DNA of 64,000 nucleotides. Origin: Thermoactinomyces intermedius (GTDB lineage: Bacteria; Bacillota; Bacilli; Thermoactinomycetales; Thermoactinomycetaceae). How positions within the stretch are numbered: position 1 is the stretch's first letter; every line of letters begins with the position of its first letter. Below are positions 33,202 to 41,365 of the stretch, one piece after another. The position numbers were made by a program, and so were the translations under genes. The stretch is from the NCBI RefSeq assembly GCF_016055025.1, contig NZ_JAECVW010000003.1; one strand, written 5' to 3'. Below the pieces are notes generated by a model. It searched no databases. It had not been told where the DNA came from and saw only the letters and a list, made by a program, of their open reading frames with translations.

Positions 33202-34464
33202 ATGAGTAAGGAGAAAGTGGTCTTGGCTTATTCAGGTGGTTTAGATACATCGGTTGCGATTCCGTGGTTGAAAGAAAAATACGGCTATGACGTGATTGCG
33301 GTCGGATTGGACGTCGGTGAAGGCAAAGACATGGATTTTGTCAAAAACAAGGCGTTAAAAGTGGGAGCCATCAAATCCATTGTGGTCGATGCCAAGGAAT
33401 GGTTTGCAGAAGAATACCTGCTCCCGGCTTTGAAAGCCAATGCTTTGTATGAAGGAAAGTATCCGATGCATTCGGCTTTGTCCCGTCCGTTGATTTCCAA
33501 AGTGCTGGTCGAAATCGCAAAAGAAGAAGGGGCCGTTGCCGTTGCCCACGGTTGCACGGGAAAAGGAAATGACCAAGTACGGTTTGATGTTTCGGTTGCG
33601 GCCTTGAATCCGGAGTTGAAAGTGGTGGCCCCGGTACGGGAATGGGGGATGACCCGGGATGAGGAAATTGCTTATGCAAAAAAGCATGGAATCCCGATTC
33701 CGGTAGATTTGGACAATCCGTTCAGCATTGACCAAAACATGTGGGGAAGAAGTTGTGAATGCGGTGAATTGGAGAATCCGTGGCAAGCTCCTCCGGAAGC
33801 CGCTTATGAATGGACGTGTCCTTTGGCCGGCACCCCGGATCAGCCGGATGAAATCGAGATCGGTTTTGAAAAAGGCGTGCCTGTGTTCCTGAATGGAACC
33901 CGGCTTTCTTTCCCGCAGATTTTGGAACAATTGAACAAGTTGGCCGGAAAACACGGCGTCGGACGGATCGATCATGTGGAGGACCGGCTGGTGGGAATTA
34001 AATCGCGTGAAGTATATGAATGTCCGGGAGCCGTCACATTGATCACCGCACACCGGGAACTGGAATTTCTGACGCAGCCGAAAGATGTTTTGCAATTCAA
34101 GGCCACCATTGAAAAAAAATGGTCGGAAATGGTTTATGACGGGCTTTGGTATTCGCCGCTGAAAAAAGCGCTGGATGCGTTCATTGAAGAAACGCAACAA
34201 GTGGTGACCGGAAAAGTCCGCGTAAACTTGTTCAAAGGCCATGCGACGGTCACAGGAAGAATCTCCCCGTATTCGTTATACAACGAAAAATTGGCCACCT
34301 ACTCCAATGAAGACAGTTTTGATCATCAGGCGGCCGTCGGGTTTATTAAATTGTGGGGATTGCCGACGAATATTTATGCAAGCGTGCATAAAAAGGAGGA
34401 AGACCATGAAACTGTGGGGCGGGCGTTTCACCAAGACCACACACCAGTGGGTGGAAGCCTTTAA
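33202..34464 (+). CDS. argG: Argininosuccinate synthase
   Basis: Condenses citrulline and aspartate with ATP. 420 residues from ATG 33202 behind GAGGGA. P-loop LAYSGGLDTSV, GCTGKGNDQVRFD and the aspartate/citrulline site SIDQNMWGRSCECGELENPW are present. Family members usually have about 400-405 residues. This one continues beyond the usual IYASVHKKEE end and stops at 34464, overlapping argH by 59 bases. The ARG boxes upstream suggest repression by arginine. Confidence 0.96.
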   Translation: MSKEKVVLAYSGGLDTSVAIPWLKEKYGYDVIAVGLDVGEGKDMDFVKNKALKVGAIKSIVVDAKEWFAEEYLLPALKANALYEGKYPMHSALSRPLISKVLVEIAKEEGAVAVAHGCTGKGNDQVRFDVSVAALNPELKVVAPVREWGMTRDEEIAYAKKHGIPIPVDLDNPFSIDQNMWGRSCECGELENPWQAPPEAAYEWTCPLAGTPDQPDEIEIGFEKGVPVFLNGTRLSFPQILEQLNKLAGKHGVGRIDHVEDRLVGIKSREVYECPGAVTLITAHRELEFLTQPKDVLQFKATIEKKWSEMVYDGLWYSPLKKALDAFIEETQQVVTGKVRVNLFKGHATVTGRISPYSLYNEKLATYSNEDSFDHQAAVGFIKLWGLPTNIYASVHKKEEDHETVGRAFHQDHTPVGGSL

Positions 34465-35806
34465 TGCATCCATCGGATTTGACAAAGAATTGGCAGAAGA
34501 AGACATCGAAGGGAGCATGGCCCATGTGAAAATGCTGGGGGCATGCGGGATTATCACAGAGGAAGAAACAAACCGGATCCTGGAAGGTTTGGCAAACATC
34601 CGGCAAAAAGTCCGGGAAGGGAAAGCCGAATTCACCATCGAACATGAAGACATCCACATGAACATCGAGAAGATGCTGATCGACGAAATCGGGGAAGTCG
34701 GCGGGAAATTGCACACCGGGCGGAGCCGGAATGACCAGGTGGCCCTGGATATGCACCTTTACGTGCGCAAGGAGACGGTCGAACTGGCCGTCAAGATCCT
34801 GGAATTGCAGGAAGCTTTGCTCAAACAGGCCGAAAAACACGTGGACACCATATTGCCGGGATACACGCACTTGCAGCGCGCGCAACCCGTCCGGTTTGCC
34901 CATCATTTACTGGCTTATGTCTCGATGTTTGAACGGGATGTGGAAAGGTTCATCGACAGCTTCAAACGCGTCAACTGCTGTCCACTGGGGGCCGGCGCCA
35001 TTGCGGGGACGACATTTCCCGTCGACCGGCAAATGGTTGCGGAAGCGTTGGGATTTTCTTCGCTTTACGATAACAGCATGGATGCGGTGAGCGACCGCGA
35101 TTATTTGGTGGAGTTTCTTTCTGTCTGTTCCTTGGTGATGGTTCATTTGTCCCGGCTGTCGGAAGAACTGATTCTGTGGTCGAGTGAAGAGTTTCAATAT
35201 GTCATCCTGGATGATGCGTTTTGCACCGGAAGCAGCATGATGCCGCAGAAAAAAAATCCGGATATCCCCGAGTTGATCCGCGGGAAAACCGGCCGGGTGT
35301 TCGGTCACCTGATGGCTTTGTTGACCACGCTGAAAGCTTTACCCCTCACTTACAACAAAGACTTGCAGGAAGACAAAGAAGGGGTTTTTGACACGGTCCG
35401 CACATTAAAAGGTTCCCTTCGTTTGATGGCGGCCCTCATTGAAACAATGGAAGTCAACCACTCGAAAATGAAACGGCATGCCGGGCAAGGGTTTGCCAAT
35501 GCAACAGATTTGGCTGATTATTTGGTGGGCAAAGGCATTCCTTTCCGCAAAGCGCATGAAATTGTCGGGAAGCTGGTGTTGTATGCCATTCACAAAGAAA
35601 AAACCTTGAACGACTGCACGTTGGAAGAGTTTCACCGTTTCTCCCCGGAAATCGGGGAAGATGTTTATTCCTGTTTGGAACTGGAAAATGTGGTGGATGC
35701 ACGCAAAAGCGAGGGAGGAACCGCAAAAGAACAAGTATTGAAGACACTTTCAAACAAAATGGCCACACTTGAAAAACACCGGGAAACCATATCCAATATT
35801 TACTAG
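34406..35806 (+). CDS. argH: Argininosuccinate lyase
   Basis: Splits argininosuccinate to arginine and fumarate. 466 residues from ATG 34406 (MKLWGGRFTK), behind AAAAGGAGGAAG, which is itself inside argG. Signatures: TGRSRNDQVALDMH, and the fumarase/lyase-superfamily loop GSSMMPQKKNPD with the catalytic Ser. Translation is probably coupled to argG. Confidence 0.97.
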   Translation: MKLWGGRFTKTTHQWVEAFNASIGFDKELAEEDIEGSMAHVKMLGACGIITEEETNRILEGLANIRQKVREGKAEFTIEHEDIHMNIEKMLIDEIGEVGGKLHTGRSRNDQVALDMHLYVRKETVELAVKILELQEALLKQAEKHVDTILPGYTHLQRAQPVRFAHHLLAYVSMFERDVERFIDSFKRVNCCPLGAGAIAGTTFPVDRQMVAEALGFSSLYDNSMDAVSDRDYLVEFLSVCSLVMVHLSRLSEELILWSSEEFQYVILDDAFCTGSSMMPQKKNPDIPELIRGKTGRVFGHLMALLTTLKALPLTYNKDLQEDKEGVFDTVRTLKGSLRLMAALIETMEVNHSKMKRHAGQGFANATDLADYLVGKGIPFRKAHEIVGKLVLYAIHKEKTLNDCTLEEFHRFSPEIGEDVYSCLELENVVDARKSEGGTAKEQVLKTLSNKMATLEKHRETISNIY

Positions 35807-35829
35807 GAAGGAATTCTGTGGTAAGATAA

Positions 35830-35860
35830 TACCCCAAATCACCATCATTTGGGGTTTTTT
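35830..35860 (+). terminator. Terminator after argH
   Basis: ACCCCAAAT pairs with ATTTGGGGT around CACCATC, followed by TTTTT. Confidence 0.92.
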
Positions 35861-35917
35861 GTATTTTTGAATAAAAAATGATTTTGCAAAATATTAACCC
35901 GGGAAATTGGTGAATGG

Positions 35918-35926
35918 TGTTATAAT
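35918..35926 (+). promoter_or_regulatory. Extended -10 promoter element upstream of ftsE
   Basis: TGTTATAAT fits TGnTATAAT. No good -35. It lies about 175 bases before the ftsE start; the leader between holds no element I recognise. Confidence 0.35.
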
Positions 35927-36099
35927 ATTGAAGTAGTTTTTGAAGGAAAGTAAGCCATTTCTTTATTTGATATTTTTCTTCAAATTTAGGATGATAATGG
36001 GATGAAGTGGCGGACTATTTTTGTTACCATCAGTAAGCAGGAGAAAAAATGGTGAGAGATAAACTATATTGAAAATCATGTTTCCTGGGGTGAGTTTCT

Positions 36100-36786
36100 G
36101 TGATTGAAATGCATGATGTGTGGAAGGTTTATCCAAATGGGGTTGAAGCTCTCCGCGGTGTGGACGTACGGATCGACCAGGGAGAATTCGTGTACGTGGT
36201 CGGACCGAGTGGAGCGGGGAAAAGTTCATTTATCAAGCTGATGTACAGAGAAGAAAAACCCACGCACGGCGTTGTTCTGATTAACGGAGTCAACGTCAAA
36301 CGGGTACGCGATTGGAAAATCCCGCATGTTCGCCGCAAAATCGGTGTCGTGTTCCAGGATTTCAAATTGCTGCCGCATATGACGGCTTTTGAAAATGTTG
36401 CTTTTGCGATGGAAGCAATCGAGGCTCCCAAACGCAAAATCAAACCGAGAGTCACCGAAGTCTTGGAGCTGGTTGGTTTGGCGGACCGGATGCATGCCTT
36501 GCCGTCGCAACTTTCCGGAGGGGAGCAACAACGTGTGGCAATCGCTCGCGCAATTGTCAATAATCCAACTTTTGTGATAGCGGACGAGCCCACCGGAAAC
36601 CTCGATCCGGAAAATTCTTGGGACATCATGTATCTGTTGGAAGAGATTAACCGGCGCGGAACCACCATCGTAATGGCGACACACAACAAAGAAATTGTAA
36701 ACACACTCAGACAACGCGTTATTGCCATTGAACAAGGTGTGATTGTCCGGGACGAAATGGGAGGAGAATACGGCTATGAGGATTGA
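36100..36786 (+). CDS. ftsE: Cell-division ABC ATPase FtsE
   Basis: 228 residues from GTG 36100 (MIEMHDVWKVYPNG), behind GGGGTGAG. Walker A GPSGAGKSSFIKLMYREEKP is the FtsE-specific form; signature LSGGEQQR and Walker B FVIADEPTGNLDP follow. FtsEX is a type VII ABC system that does not transport but opens extracellular peptidoglycan hydrolases during division or elongation. It overlaps ftsX by 11 bases. Confidence 0.97.
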   Translation: MIEMHDVWKVYPNGVEALRGVDVRIDQGEFVYVVGPSGAGKSSFIKLMYREEKPTHGVVLINGVNVKRVRDWKIPHVRRKIGVVFQDFKLLPHMTAFENVAFAMEAIEAPKRKIKPRVTEVLELVGLADRMHALPSQLSGGEQQRVAIARAIVNNPTFVIADEPTGNLDPENSWDIMYLLEEINRRGTTIVMATHNKEIVNTLRQRVIAIEQGVIVRDEMGGEYGYED

Positions 36787-37678
36787 GACATTATCGCGAC
36801 ATTTTCGGGAAGCTTATCGTGGCGTGCGTCGCAATGCCTGGATGAGTTTTGCCGCGATCAGTGCTGTAGCCGTTACGCTGTTTATCTTCGGTATTTTCCT
36901 CATTTTTGCATTCAACGTCCGCTACATGGCGGTGGAGCTGGATAAACAGGTGGCGATTCGTGCAGCACTTGCCGAGCAGTTGACGGATGACCAGCAGCTC
37001 CAGGTTTTGAAACAAATCGAATCGATGCCCGAAGTGAAAAGCGCGGAGCTGGTGCCGAAGGAAGAAGGGTTGCGTCAGCTGAAGGCCCAATGGGGAGAGG
37101 AAGGAACGGAAATCTTCCGCAGCTATGAAGGGGAAGGGAAAAACCCCTTGCCCGACGTCATTACGGTTGTACCCAAAGATCCGCATCAAATCAAAAGCCT
37201 GACCGACAAGGTGAAATCAGTGACCGGGATTGACGAAGCGGATGACGGTGAGTATGTGACCGAGCAATTGCTGACATTGTCCAGCTGGATTCGCAACATC
37301 ATTTTGATTTTCGGATTGGGGCTGGCGACCCTTGCTGCTTTCTTGATTTCCAACACCATTAAGCTGACCATTATTGCCCGTCGGAAAGAGATTGAAATCC
37401 AACGGCTGGTGGGAGCCAGCAACTGGTTCATCCGGTGGCCGTTCTTTATTGAAGGGGCGTTTATCGGATGGGTTGGTGCCCTCGTTCCGACCATCCTGGT
37501 TCTGGTTCTCTATCAGGTGGCTTACACCATTTTGGGGGCCGGTGAAGCCCAGTCCATTCTGAAAATGATGCCGATCCTCTCACTGGGTACGTATGTGACC
37601 CTGTGCATTTTCGCTCTGGGAACTGCGATCGGGACACTGGGAAGCATTATTTCCGTGCGCCGTTTCTTGAAAGTGTAA
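36776..37678 (+). CDS. ftsX: Cell-division protein FtsX
   Basis: 300 residues from ATG 36776 (MRIETLSRHFREAYRGV), behind GGGAGGAG. Four membrane helices: one near residues 22-45, then a large extracellular domain (about 50-165), and three at the C-terminus. The extracellular domain, with PEVKSAELVPKEEGLRQL, is where FtsX contacts its hydrolase. The next three genes encode coiled-coil/M23 proteins of the kind FtsEX controls (PcsB, CwlO, EnvC), so at least one is a likely partner. Confidence 0.96.
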   Translation: MRIETLSRHFREAYRGVRRNAWMSFAAISAVAVTLFIFGIFLIFAFNVRYMAVELDKQVAIRAALAEQLTDDQQLQVLKQIESMPEVKSAELVPKEEGLRQLKAQWGEEGTEIFRSYEGEGKNPLPDVITVVPKDPHQIKSLTDKVKSVTGIDEADDGEYVTEQLLTLSSWIRNIILIFGLGLATLAAFLISNTIKLTIIARRKEIEIQRLVGASNWFIRWPFFIEGAFIGWVGALVPTILVLVLYQVAYTILGAGEAQSILKMMPILSLGTYVTLCIFALGTAIGTLGSIISVRRFLKV

Positions 37679-37709
37679 TGAGGAGGAATCTAGTTCGAGG
37701 AGGAGCAAA

Positions 37710-38873
37710 GTGATTAGGAAAGAATTTGCAGGGATATTTTCTTTTTTGCTGGTTTTTTCTTTGATCCCCGTCAAAGACAGCTTTGCGATCACAGATTCCT
37801 CTTCCATTGATGAGAAAAAAGAGGAAATCCGACAACGGGATCAAGAAATCATGCAACTGGAAAAAAAGAAAGAACTAGCACAAAAGGACATGAAACAGCT
37901 TTTGGGTCAGATTGAAGCGAAAAAGAAGGAACTCAACCGGTTGGACATGCGTGTTTATGCACTGGAAAACCAGATAAAGGAAAAACAGGAAGAGCGCAAA
38001 AACGTTGAGAGGGAATTGGATCTTTTGCGTCAAACTTACAAGCATCGCATGCAGGATATTTATTTAAAAGGGAACAATTTTTACTTTGAGCTTTTGTTGC
38101 AATCCAACTCCATCGGGGATTTCCTGAAACGGTACGATTATATCAGCATTTTGGCCCGGGCCGATCAGCGCGTGATCCAAAAATATACCGGCAAACAAAA
38201 AGAATTGGCCGGAGTTGAGCAGGAATTACGGGAGGATTTGGCTAACTTACAAACAGCGCAAAAAGAAGCCCAGGGCGTCTTTGCTCAACTCCAAAAAAAA
38301 TACCGGCAACATGAAGGAAAGTTGGCGGCGCTGGAGACGAACTTGGCGGAATTGGAGGACCAAAACATTCAGGCCCGGAAAGAATTGCGCAACCGGGTTG
38401 CCAAACTGGAAGAAGAAGCCCGCAAAAAAGAGCAACAAAACCATCCGGATGGCAATGTCCCGTCAAGCGACGGCTTTCTGTGGCCGGTAAACGGGACGGT
38501 GACTTCCCCGTTCGGCATGCGATATCACCCGGTTCACCGGGAATACCGGATGCATGAAGGGATGGATATCGCGGCGAAAATGGGGACTCCGATCCGCGCC
38601 GCGTCGTCCGGTGAAGTGATTGAAGCCCGTCCTTCAAAAGGATACGGTTATGTCATTGTCATTTACCATGGGAACGGACTTTCCACGCTTTATGCCCACA
38701 TGTATGCCCAAACGGTAAAAGTGGAAGTCGGCCAAAAGGTATCGGCGGGAGATGTCATCGCAGCTGTGGGAAGCAATGGATTTTCAACCGGACCTCACTT
38801 GCATTTTGAAGTACATAAAGGAAGTACACCTGTCGATCCCGCCTCTTATTTGCCTCCGGAACAGGGCAAGTAA
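37710..38873 (+). CDS. Coiled-coil LytM (M23) peptidoglycan hydrolase, probable FtsEX partner
   Basis: 387 residues from GTG 37710, behind GAGGAGGAG, 31 bases after ftsX. Signal peptide ending near residue 26 (DSFA), a long charged coiled coil (about 30-245) as in EnvC and PcsB, then an M23 domain. The zinc and catalytic residues are complete: HEGMDIA (first His and Asp) and GPHLHFEVH (catalytic His and zinc His). Predicted to cut peptide cross-links once FtsX displaces the coiled coil. Adjacency to ftsEX is the main evidence for the partnership. Confidence 0.9.
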   Translation: MIRKEFAGIFSFLLVFSLIPVKDSFAITDSSSIDEKKEEIRQRDQEIMQLEKKKELAQKDMKQLLGQIEAKKKELNRLDMRVYALENQIKEKQEERKNVERELDLLRQTYKHRMQDIYLKGNNFYFELLLQSNSIGDFLKRYDYISILARADQRVIQKYTGKQKELAGVEQELREDLANLQTAQKEAQGVFAQLQKKYRQHEGKLAALETNLAELEDQNIQARKELRNRVAKLEEEARKKEQQNHPDGNVPSSDGFLWPVNGTVTSPFGMRYHPVHREYRMHEGMDIAAKMGTPIRAASSGEVIEARPSKGYGYVIVIYHGNGLSTLYAHMYAQTVKVEVGQKVSAGDVIAAVGSNGFSTGPHLHFEVHKGSTPVDPASYLPPEQGK

Positions 38874-38904
38874 GTTGAATTGAAACGGGAGGAGTACGAC
38901 CAAA

Positions 38905-39927
38905 GTGGTTCGAAAATGGTTTGTCACTACAATGATGCTTGTTCAGGCGATCTTATTCAGCCTCGCAAGCCCGCTTTCGGTCAAAGCAAACAGTGAACAC
39001 CAGAAGAACCCGGCATGGACCGGACTGGAAGAAGCCAGAAAACAGGTCATGGCCAGGGAGCGGCAAGTTGCGGCATTAAACGAAGAAATCGCGCAAAAGA
39101 AAATGAACCTGGTGGAGAAACAAAAAAAGTTGAGCATGCTGGAAGCGCGGTTTGAGGCGGTGCTGGTACATATATATAAAAGAAGTCACAAAAATCAATA
39201 TCTCTATTATTTGTTGAGCGCTGATTCCGTTTCGGAGTTTTTGATGCGCCTGGATATTCTCTCCATGTTCGTGGAAAACGAAAGTGCCGTGATCAAGCAG
39301 TATTTGAAAGAGAAAAAATCCTTGGAAAATGAAGTGGCCATGATCGAGAAAAGCAAAAAAGAAAAAGAGGCTTTGCTGAAAGAAGCCCGGCAACATTTGA
39401 CACGTTATACAGCGTTGTATCAGCAACAAAGCCGGACACTCGATCCGGTACGGGAGCCGGAGCCCGAAACAATGCAACCCGTTCGTCAGGAGGATAAAAA
39501 CAGGCAGGTTCGCAATTCCCGTCCGCCGGCGAATTCTTCACCGGACCGGCAGGAGAATGATGCTCTGGCCTGGCCGCAACCGGGCGGAAAAGTCTCTTCT
39601 GAATTCGGGGAACGAAACGGAAATCACGAAGGAATCGACATCAAAAATTCGATGGGCTCACCGATTGTGGCGGCAGCTTCAGGCATCGTTGTATTGACAA
39701 AATCGGACCCGGACGGATACGGCTACTATGTTGTGATTGATCATGGGAACGGATTGAAGACCCTTTATGCCCATATGTATCCAAGCACAGTGCAAGTCGA
39801 GGTCGGGGATCGCGTGGAAAAAGGGCAACAAATCGCATCGGTCGGGAATTATCCCCAGTTGGTGCCCTACCTGCATTTTGAAATACATGAAAACGGGAAG
39901 CCGGTGGATCCCTTGCAATATTACTAG
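38905..39927 (+). CDS. Coiled-coil LytM-like protein lacking the catalytic histidine
   Basis: 340 residues from GTG 38905, behind GGGAGGAG. Signal peptide (to about residue 28), coiled coil (about 38-180), a proline/arginine-rich linker and an M23 domain. The first motif NHEGIDIK is normal, but the second reads VPYLHFEIH where the family has GPHLHFE. The catalytic His is Tyr322 (TAC at 39868-39870), while the zinc-binding His is kept. It may be an inactive LytM activator, in the way EnvC and NlpD activate amidases without hydrolytic activity. Second of three paralogues. Confidence 0.88.
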   Translation: MVRKWFVTTMMLVQAILFSLASPLSVKANSEHQKNPAWTGLEEARKQVMARERQVAALNEEIAQKKMNLVEKQKKLSMLEARFEAVLVHIYKRSHKNQYLYYLLSADSVSEFLMRLDILSMFVENESAVIKQYLKEKKSLENEVAMIEKSKKEKEALLKEARQHLTRYTALYQQQSRTLDPVREPEPETMQPVRQEDKNRQVRNSRPPANSSPDRQENDALAWPQPGGKVSSEFGERNGNHEGIDIKNSMGSPIVAAASGIVVLTKSDPDGYGYYVVIDHGNGLKTLYAHMYPSTVQVEVGDRVEKGQQIASVGNYPQLVPYLHFEIHENGKPVDPLQYY

Positions 39928-39942
39928 GAAAAATCATGGACA

Positions 39943-39975
39943 AAGTCGATCTAATCCTGTTGATTAGATCGACTT
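39943..39975 (+). terminator. Perfect 14-bp inverted repeat after the second LytM gene
   Basis: AAGTCGATCTAATC and GATTAGATCGACTT around CTGTT, 16 bases after the stop codon. The stem is perfect but only CCCATTTTC follows, so termination may be weak; a protein-binding or RNA-stability role is possible. Confidence 0.6.
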
Positions 39976-40157
39976 CCCATTTTCATTGGCCCCATCCGAT
40001 AAATTGGATAAAAAGGACAAAATCGTCAAAATTTCTAAGTATGTTTCCATATAAAATAGAATTAAACCATATTGATATGTTTTGAGTGATATAAAAAAGA
40101 ACAGAGAACAGGAAGGCGATGGGGAACTAGGAGAAAGACTGGGAGGCGCTTATATCA

Positions 40158-41240
40158 ATGAGTAAGAAATGGTTAACCATGGCTTTGATTGCTTCACTGA
40201 CGGCAATGATGACTCCTCCACAAACGGTGTCAGCCGAGTCGCTCCGGGAAAAAATCGACAGCGTCCGTGAGGACAAACAAGGGATCCTGGAGCAACAGCA
40301 AAGTTTGAAACAAAAGATGGAAGAGTTTAAAAGCAAGATGGACGAAGCGGATCAAAAGATTGAGTCCATCCAGAAGGAAATCGAGCCCATTGAGCAAAAG
40401 CGGCAGGAAGCGGAAAAAGATTTGCAAGAGATCCGGAAAGACTTCGACGGGCGCATCAGCCGGATGTATTTGCACGGAGAAAATAACTATTTGGCCCAAT
40501 TGCTGTCTGCGGAGGATTTCAATGAGTTTTTGAACCGCTTTGAAGTTATCCGCCTTCTCGTCAAAGGAGATTATAAAATCGTGGCTGAATACCAAAAAGC
40601 GGTCGATGAACGCCAGAAAGCCATTGACGAAAAACAGGTGAAAATCGAGGAACAACAAAAGCTGATTGATCAAATTAACAAAGAATATCAAAAGTTGATG
40701 AAAGAACTTGAAGCGTCCGATGCCAGCTTGGAGAAGCTGGAGAGCATTCTGGAGGAACATAAAGAAGAATTGATTCAAATCAACCTGGCGGAATGGCGTT
40801 CAGGTAAGCTTCGTTTTGCATACACCGGTCCGCTTATCAAACCGACCACTGTCACCAAGACTTCTAATTACGGATACCGTGTGCATCCCATCTTTGGAAC
40901 GAAAAAACTGCACGCAGGAGTGGATTATGGCGGGCCGATCGGAACTCCGATCAAGGCTGCTGCTGACGGTGTCGTGGTATCCAGCCGTGCGTCTTCCGGA
41001 TATGGTTGGTTGATCACCATTTATCACGGACATTATAAAGGCATGCCTTTCTTTACCCGGTATGCTCACAGTTACCCCAGCCAGGTCAAAGTGCAACCCG
41101 GGGAAGAAGTCAAAGCCGGGCAGGTCATTTCAGCGATTGGAAATAACGGAAACTCCACAGGACCGCACTTGCACTTTGAAGTACGGATCGGAGAAGGGGC
41201 CCAACCGCCATCTTATGACCCGGAACGGTATATGAGGTAA
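40158..41240 (+). CDS. Coiled-coil LytM (M23) peptidoglycan hydrolase
   Basis: 360 residues from ATG 40158, 11 bases after GGGAGG. Signal peptide ending at VSA-E near residue 26, coiled coil (about 28-210), then an M23 domain with LHAGVDYG and GPHLHFEVR, both motifs intact. The substrate loop differs from the first paralogue (HGHYKGMPFFTRYAH). It stands 230 bases after the previous gene, beyond the inverted repeat, so it may have its own promoter, which I could not locate. Third of three tandem paralogues. Confidence 0.9.
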   Translation: MSKKWLTMALIASLTAMMTPPQTVSAESLREKIDSVREDKQGILEQQQSLKQKMEEFKSKMDEADQKIESIQKEIEPIEQKRQEAEKDLQEIRKDFDGRISRMYLHGENNYLAQLLSAEDFNEFLNRFEVIRLLVKGDYKIVAEYQKAVDERQKAIDEKQVKIEEQQKLIDQINKEYQKLMKELEASDASLEKLESILEEHKEELIQINLAEWRSGKLRFAYTGPLIKPTTVTKTSNYGYRVHPIFGTKKLHAGVDYGGPIGTPIKAAADGVVVSSRASSGYGWLITIYHGHYKGMPFFTRYAHSYPSQVKVQPGEEVKAGQVISAIGNNGNSTGPHLHFEVRIGEGAQPPSYDPERYMR

Positions 41241-41365
41241 AAATGTGATATAGTTAAAATAATATCCCGGACGACTATTTTGTCCGGGGTTGTCATACAT
41301 TAAAGAGTATAAAGGGCTGATCCGGATCGCCTGCAAGGGGATCCAAAGGTGGGTGTTTACTGATA

